From Brevinematales bacterium (GTDB lineage Bacteria > Spirochaetota > Brevinematia > Brevinematales > Thermospiraceae), in assembly GCA_013177995.1 (NCBI GenBank), contig JABLXN010000005.1:41737-105736 (forward strand): a stretch of 64,000 nt of DNA, in the 5' to 3' direction. Position numbers and translations under genes: made by a program. Each line of letters begins with the position of its first letter. Within the stretch, counting starts at the first letter, position 1. The notes under the pieces are model-generated. The model made no database searches and had not been told where the DNA came from. It saw only the letters and a program-made list of their open reading frames with translations. Shown here one piece after another: positions 61,877 to 64,000 of the stretch.

Positions 61877-63073
61877 ATGATGAAAAGAAGTATTCTCTTT
61901 GTGCTTTTTTTTGTTTCTTCTTCTCTCTGGGCACAAACCGTACAAAGTGACCATATAGCCTATACCCTCTATAATCAGGGGAACGAAGCCTATATACGCA
62001 AAGACTATCCCACAGCCAAAAACTATTATCTTCAGATCATTCAGGGATACCCGGAGTCCCGTTATATGCCCTATGCCCTTTTTATGTATACCTATGTAGA
62101 AACAGATTATCCACGGATTCTGGATGCCCTTTCCTATCTGGTGAGAAATTATCCCTCGTTTCCTTACTGGACAAACGCCGTTGAAAAACTGGGGGATATG
62201 TATTACGTCATGGAAAACCACGCAGCGGCCATTGAAACCTATACCCAGATTACCACTGATGAGGCTCTCTATAAGTTAGGCCTTCTCTACCTTGCCAACG
62301 GATTCCAAGAAGAATCGATAAAAACCATTCAAAAGCTCCTCATCCAGACAAAAGACAAAGACCTCACCTATCGGGCTCTTCTTGTGTTGGTCAAGGCGTT
62401 GATGACCAAAGGGGATTTTGTGACCTGCTATCCCTACCTTCAGCGACTTGTGTCTCTTCGTCCGTATGCCTACGATAACGGATTACGGGCTCTCTATTAT
62501 ACCGCCATGTATTATGCTCAGGGGACAGACAGGGAGTCTCAATCCTATGCCTTTTCTCTGTTTGCTCTGCTTCGACAGATGTTTCCCCTTTCTGCGGAAG
62601 CGACACTTGCCAGCCAGTATCTTGCTCAGTACCAGAAAGCAGGCCTCTCTCCAAAAGAGGTTCCCTGGGTAAGTGTCTATTACACCACGCCCTCAAAGGT
62701 AACTATTCCCGATCCTGTTCGGGAACTTCCTCTCTCCGTTGCCAAGGAGGACGCCGCCATCACCAACATCGAAAGACAGATAGACAAACAGGCTCAGGTT
62801 GTCCGGCGGGAGATTCAGGAGTATGTGGTGAGGGTAGGGGATTACAAGGACCTCAGTGTAGCCAATCTCATTGTCACCGATATTGTCAAGGCAGGTATTC
62901 GGGAAGCTCTCGGTGTTTATTACAGAGAAGACAAGTATTTTGTTGAGATCCGGGGTTTTCAATCAGAAGAAAAGGCAAAAAGTATAGCCACACGCCTCAT
63001 TGCTCTCGGCTATACCGACACCGTGGTTGTTGAGGTAGCCAGAGTCGTGAGATATACCCCTCAGGAGCAGTAA
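61877..63073 (+). CDS. Exported TPR protein with C-terminal SPOR-like domain
   Basis: A 398-residue protein with signal peptide (SILFVLFFVSSSLWA, cleavage after AxA-like WAQ). TPR-like helical repeats follow from residue 27 (IAYTLYNQGNEAYIRKDYPTA) to about 250, in the manner of YbgF/CpoB or BamD. The last 75 residues (EYVVRVGDYKDLSVANLI ... KYFVEIRGFQSEEKAKSIA) fit a SPOR domain, which binds denuded peptidoglycan glycans at division sites. It likely acts in the periplasm. GGAG precedes the first of two ATG codons. Confidence 0.82.
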   Translation: MMKRSILFVLFFVSSSLWAQTVQSDHIAYTLYNQGNEAYIRKDYPTAKNYYLQIIQGYPESRYMPYALFMYTYVETDYPRILDALSYLVRNYPSFPYWTNAVEKLGDMYYVMENHAAAIETYTQITTDEALYKLGLLYLANGFQEESIKTIQKLLIQTKDKDLTYRALLVLVKALMTKGDFVTCYPYLQRLVSLRPYAYDNGLRALYYTAMYYAQGTDRESQSYAFSLFALLRQMFPLSAEATLASQYLAQYQKAGLSPKEVPWVSVYYTTPSKVTIPDPVRELPLSVAKEDAAITNIERQIDKQAQVVRREIQEYVVRVGDYKDLSVANLIVTDIVKAGIREALGVYYREDKYFVEIRGFQSEEKAKSIATRLIALGYTDTVVVEVARVVRYTPQEQ

Positions 63074-63106
63074 TTATAGCTTTCCTGCCAAACCATCTCA
63101 AAAGGC

Positions 63107-63173
63107 ACATTTCTATTGAATTGTGAGAACTCACAAGATTTAAATTTGACAAAAATTTTCTTTTTTTTATAAT
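63107..63173 (+). promoter_or_regulatory. Operator-like palindrome and promoter before the HTH-like gene
   Basis: ACATTTCTATTGA (63107-63119), then the perfect inverted repeat TTGTGAG-AA-CTCACAA (63121-63136), then TTGACA (63146-63151), a 16-base spacer and TATAAT (63168-63173). The order and spacing match the block upstream of the island promoter at 28.9 kb. Confidence 0.7.
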
Positions 63174-63198
63174 TTAAAAAATATCCCGGAGGAAAATT

Positions 63199-63492
63199 AT
63201 GTCAAGTGTAAAGACACAGTTCTATTATAATGAGCCTTATATAATTGATCAACAAAATAAATTTTATCGATGTGGGCAAAGAATAAAAGAGATTCGGAAA
63301 GATCTTGAATTATCTCCCGCTCGTTTTATTTCGTGGTGTTCCATTGACAGTGAATCCATTTTGGAAAAGATTGAAACTGAGAATGGAGAGTTAAGTGTAG
63401 AAACACTTAAAGAGACCTTTGCACGAATGTGCAAAGGTCTCAAAAAAGTAATAAAGAAACAAAAATTAGTATCAAAATGTTACTTGCCGTAA
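63199..63492 (+). CDS. Small XRE/HTH-like protein, 3' end overrun by MITE copy H
   Basis: A 97-residue open frame. Residues 1-71 are native: RIKEIRKDLELSPARFISW and IDSESILEKIETENGELS fit the helix-turn-helix pattern of Cro/C1-type regulators. From residue 72 (ETFARMCKGL) onward the sequence is the mobile element's palindrome and body, giving an artificial tail that ends inside the element. The original gene was therefore probably longer or ended nearby. GGAGG lies 8 bases before the ATG. The operator-like palindrome in its promoter suggests autoregulation. Whether the chimeric protein is functional is unknown. Confidence 0.6.
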   Translation: MSSVKTQFYYNEPYIIDQQNKFYRCGQRIKEIRKDLELSPARFISWCSIDSESILEKIETENGELSVETLKETFARMCKGLKKVIKKQKLVSKCYLP

Positions 63493-63613
63493 TAAATAAA
63501 CCAATTTTTTTGAATAAAAAAGACAAACCGGCCCTTGTAAACAGAAAAATCGGGGTTTCAGGGGCGTAGCTCCTGACCCAAACAGGGGAAGAAAACACCC
63601 GTGCAAGGGTCTC
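63412..63613 (+). mobile_element. MITE-like element, copy H (inside a reading frame, no TSD)
   Basis: A perfect 13-4-13 palindrome (63412-63441), the full body and the terminal arm GTGCAAGGGTCTC (63601-63613). The central stem has a G-T wobble (GGGGC-GTA-GCTCC). Flanking 5-mers (TTAAA and GGAAT) do not match, so the flank may have been rearranged. It supplies the last 26 codons of the HTH-like frame. Confidence 0.8.
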
Positions 63614-64000
63614 GGAATTTTTTTTCTCTTCTCTTCATCACCAAAGTAGGCTCGAAGAGAATATGCCTGCTCAAGGATTTTTGTGGCCTGAAAGAAGATA
63701 TTTTTCTCTTCACCTTCTCTCTCTCTTTGGGATAGGGGAAACTTCTTTCTCTTTGGTTATGTATCCTCTTGAGAAAAGAAAATTTCAATACTTTGCAAAA
63801 AATAAAAAAACTATACTAAAAGTATGAAACCAAAATTTCAAAAAACACGATTTTTCATGGTAATATATAAGAAAGTTAATTTTTTGATTACGTTTCCAAC
63901 AGGAGACCTGAAAGAGAGAGAAAAGGATAAAGAAGTTACCCCTGGCTCAAAAGATTTTTGTCAACTGTAGTATACAGGGAACATTTTAGATAAACAAGTT
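63614..64000. other. Gene-free region at the window end
   Basis: AT-rich from about 63760. I see no supported gene, terminator or tRNA; a minus-strand open frame at 63558-63788 runs partly through the element and has no clear ribosome binding site. The region may be remains of the gene cut by copy H, or the leader of the next gene. Confidence 0.4.

Overview
This 64 kb window is bacterial, gene-dense and, by eye, in the mid-40s % G+C. It most resembles a free-living, fermentative spirochaete, possibly Brevinematales-like. That is inference from gene content: BatB-type VWA/TPR protein, FabV/Ter-like reductase, rpsU-yqeY pair, many TPR and lipoprotein genes, HD-GYP signalling, and a TrpYZ-like transporter. 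No rRNA or other decisive marker is present.

Layout. 1-7.97 kb: a partial unknown gene, a MalK/UgpC sugar-transport ATPase, then a tight glycerol operon (esterase, glpK, FAD glycerol-3-phosphate dehydrogenase, NAD/FAD oxidoreductase, DUF1667 protein). 8-14 kb: a large TPR/GAF/degenerate-GGDEF protein, tRNA-Arg and tRNA-Gly, an RluA-type pseudouridine synthase and a GH13 amylase. 14-19 kb: an AT-rich beta-helix lipoprotein, citrate synthase and an ABC permease/ATPase pair. 19-29 kb: a three-gene DNA-processing island (SNF2 translocase, beta-class DNA methyltransferase, type III-like Res helicase-nuclease) behind one strong promoter. 29-38 kb: a glutamine amidotransferase and a long leftward operon valS-dcd-HDGYP-cheY-TPR-dprA-amidohydrolase-small ORF. 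38-46 kb: GT39, GT2 and GtrA glycosylation genes, tRNA-Ser, an MFS transporter, a radical SAM/SPASM protein and a CPA antiporter. 46-49 kb: HIT, rpsU, yqeY, dapF and a membrane protein with a degenerate cyclase-like domain. 49-64 kb: VWA/TPR protein, PfkB kinase, CBM21-like lipoprotein, propeller protein, NAD(P)HX dehydratase, thioredoxin plus FabV-like reductase, a spermidine-synthase-like membrane protein, a TPR/SPOR protein and a small HTH-like gene overrun by a repeat.

The most striking non-genic feature is a family of about 200-bp non-autonomous elements (copies at 583, 18770, 38016, 39889, 49089, 55945 and 63412, plus a lone palindrome at 13976). Each starts with a 13-4-13 palindrome and ends with a third copy of the same arm. 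Five copies are flanked by perfect 5-bp direct repeats (GTGAT, AAAAC, TTTTT, ACTTT, GAAAA), as expected of target-site duplications, so this looks like an undescribed MITE family. A second family of short hairpins (arms near GCTATTACCTTGTTTCAGC) occupies other intergenic gaps.

Functionally the window joins carbohydrate work (sugar ABC ATPase, GH13 amylase, CBM21-like lipoprotein, PfkB kinase, glycerol oxidation), envelope glycosylation, signalling, and a defence-like island whose genes carry their own foreign micro-repeats in frame. Promoters of consensus sigma70 type with 16-18 bp spacers are easy to see in front of many operons and were used to choose start codons.
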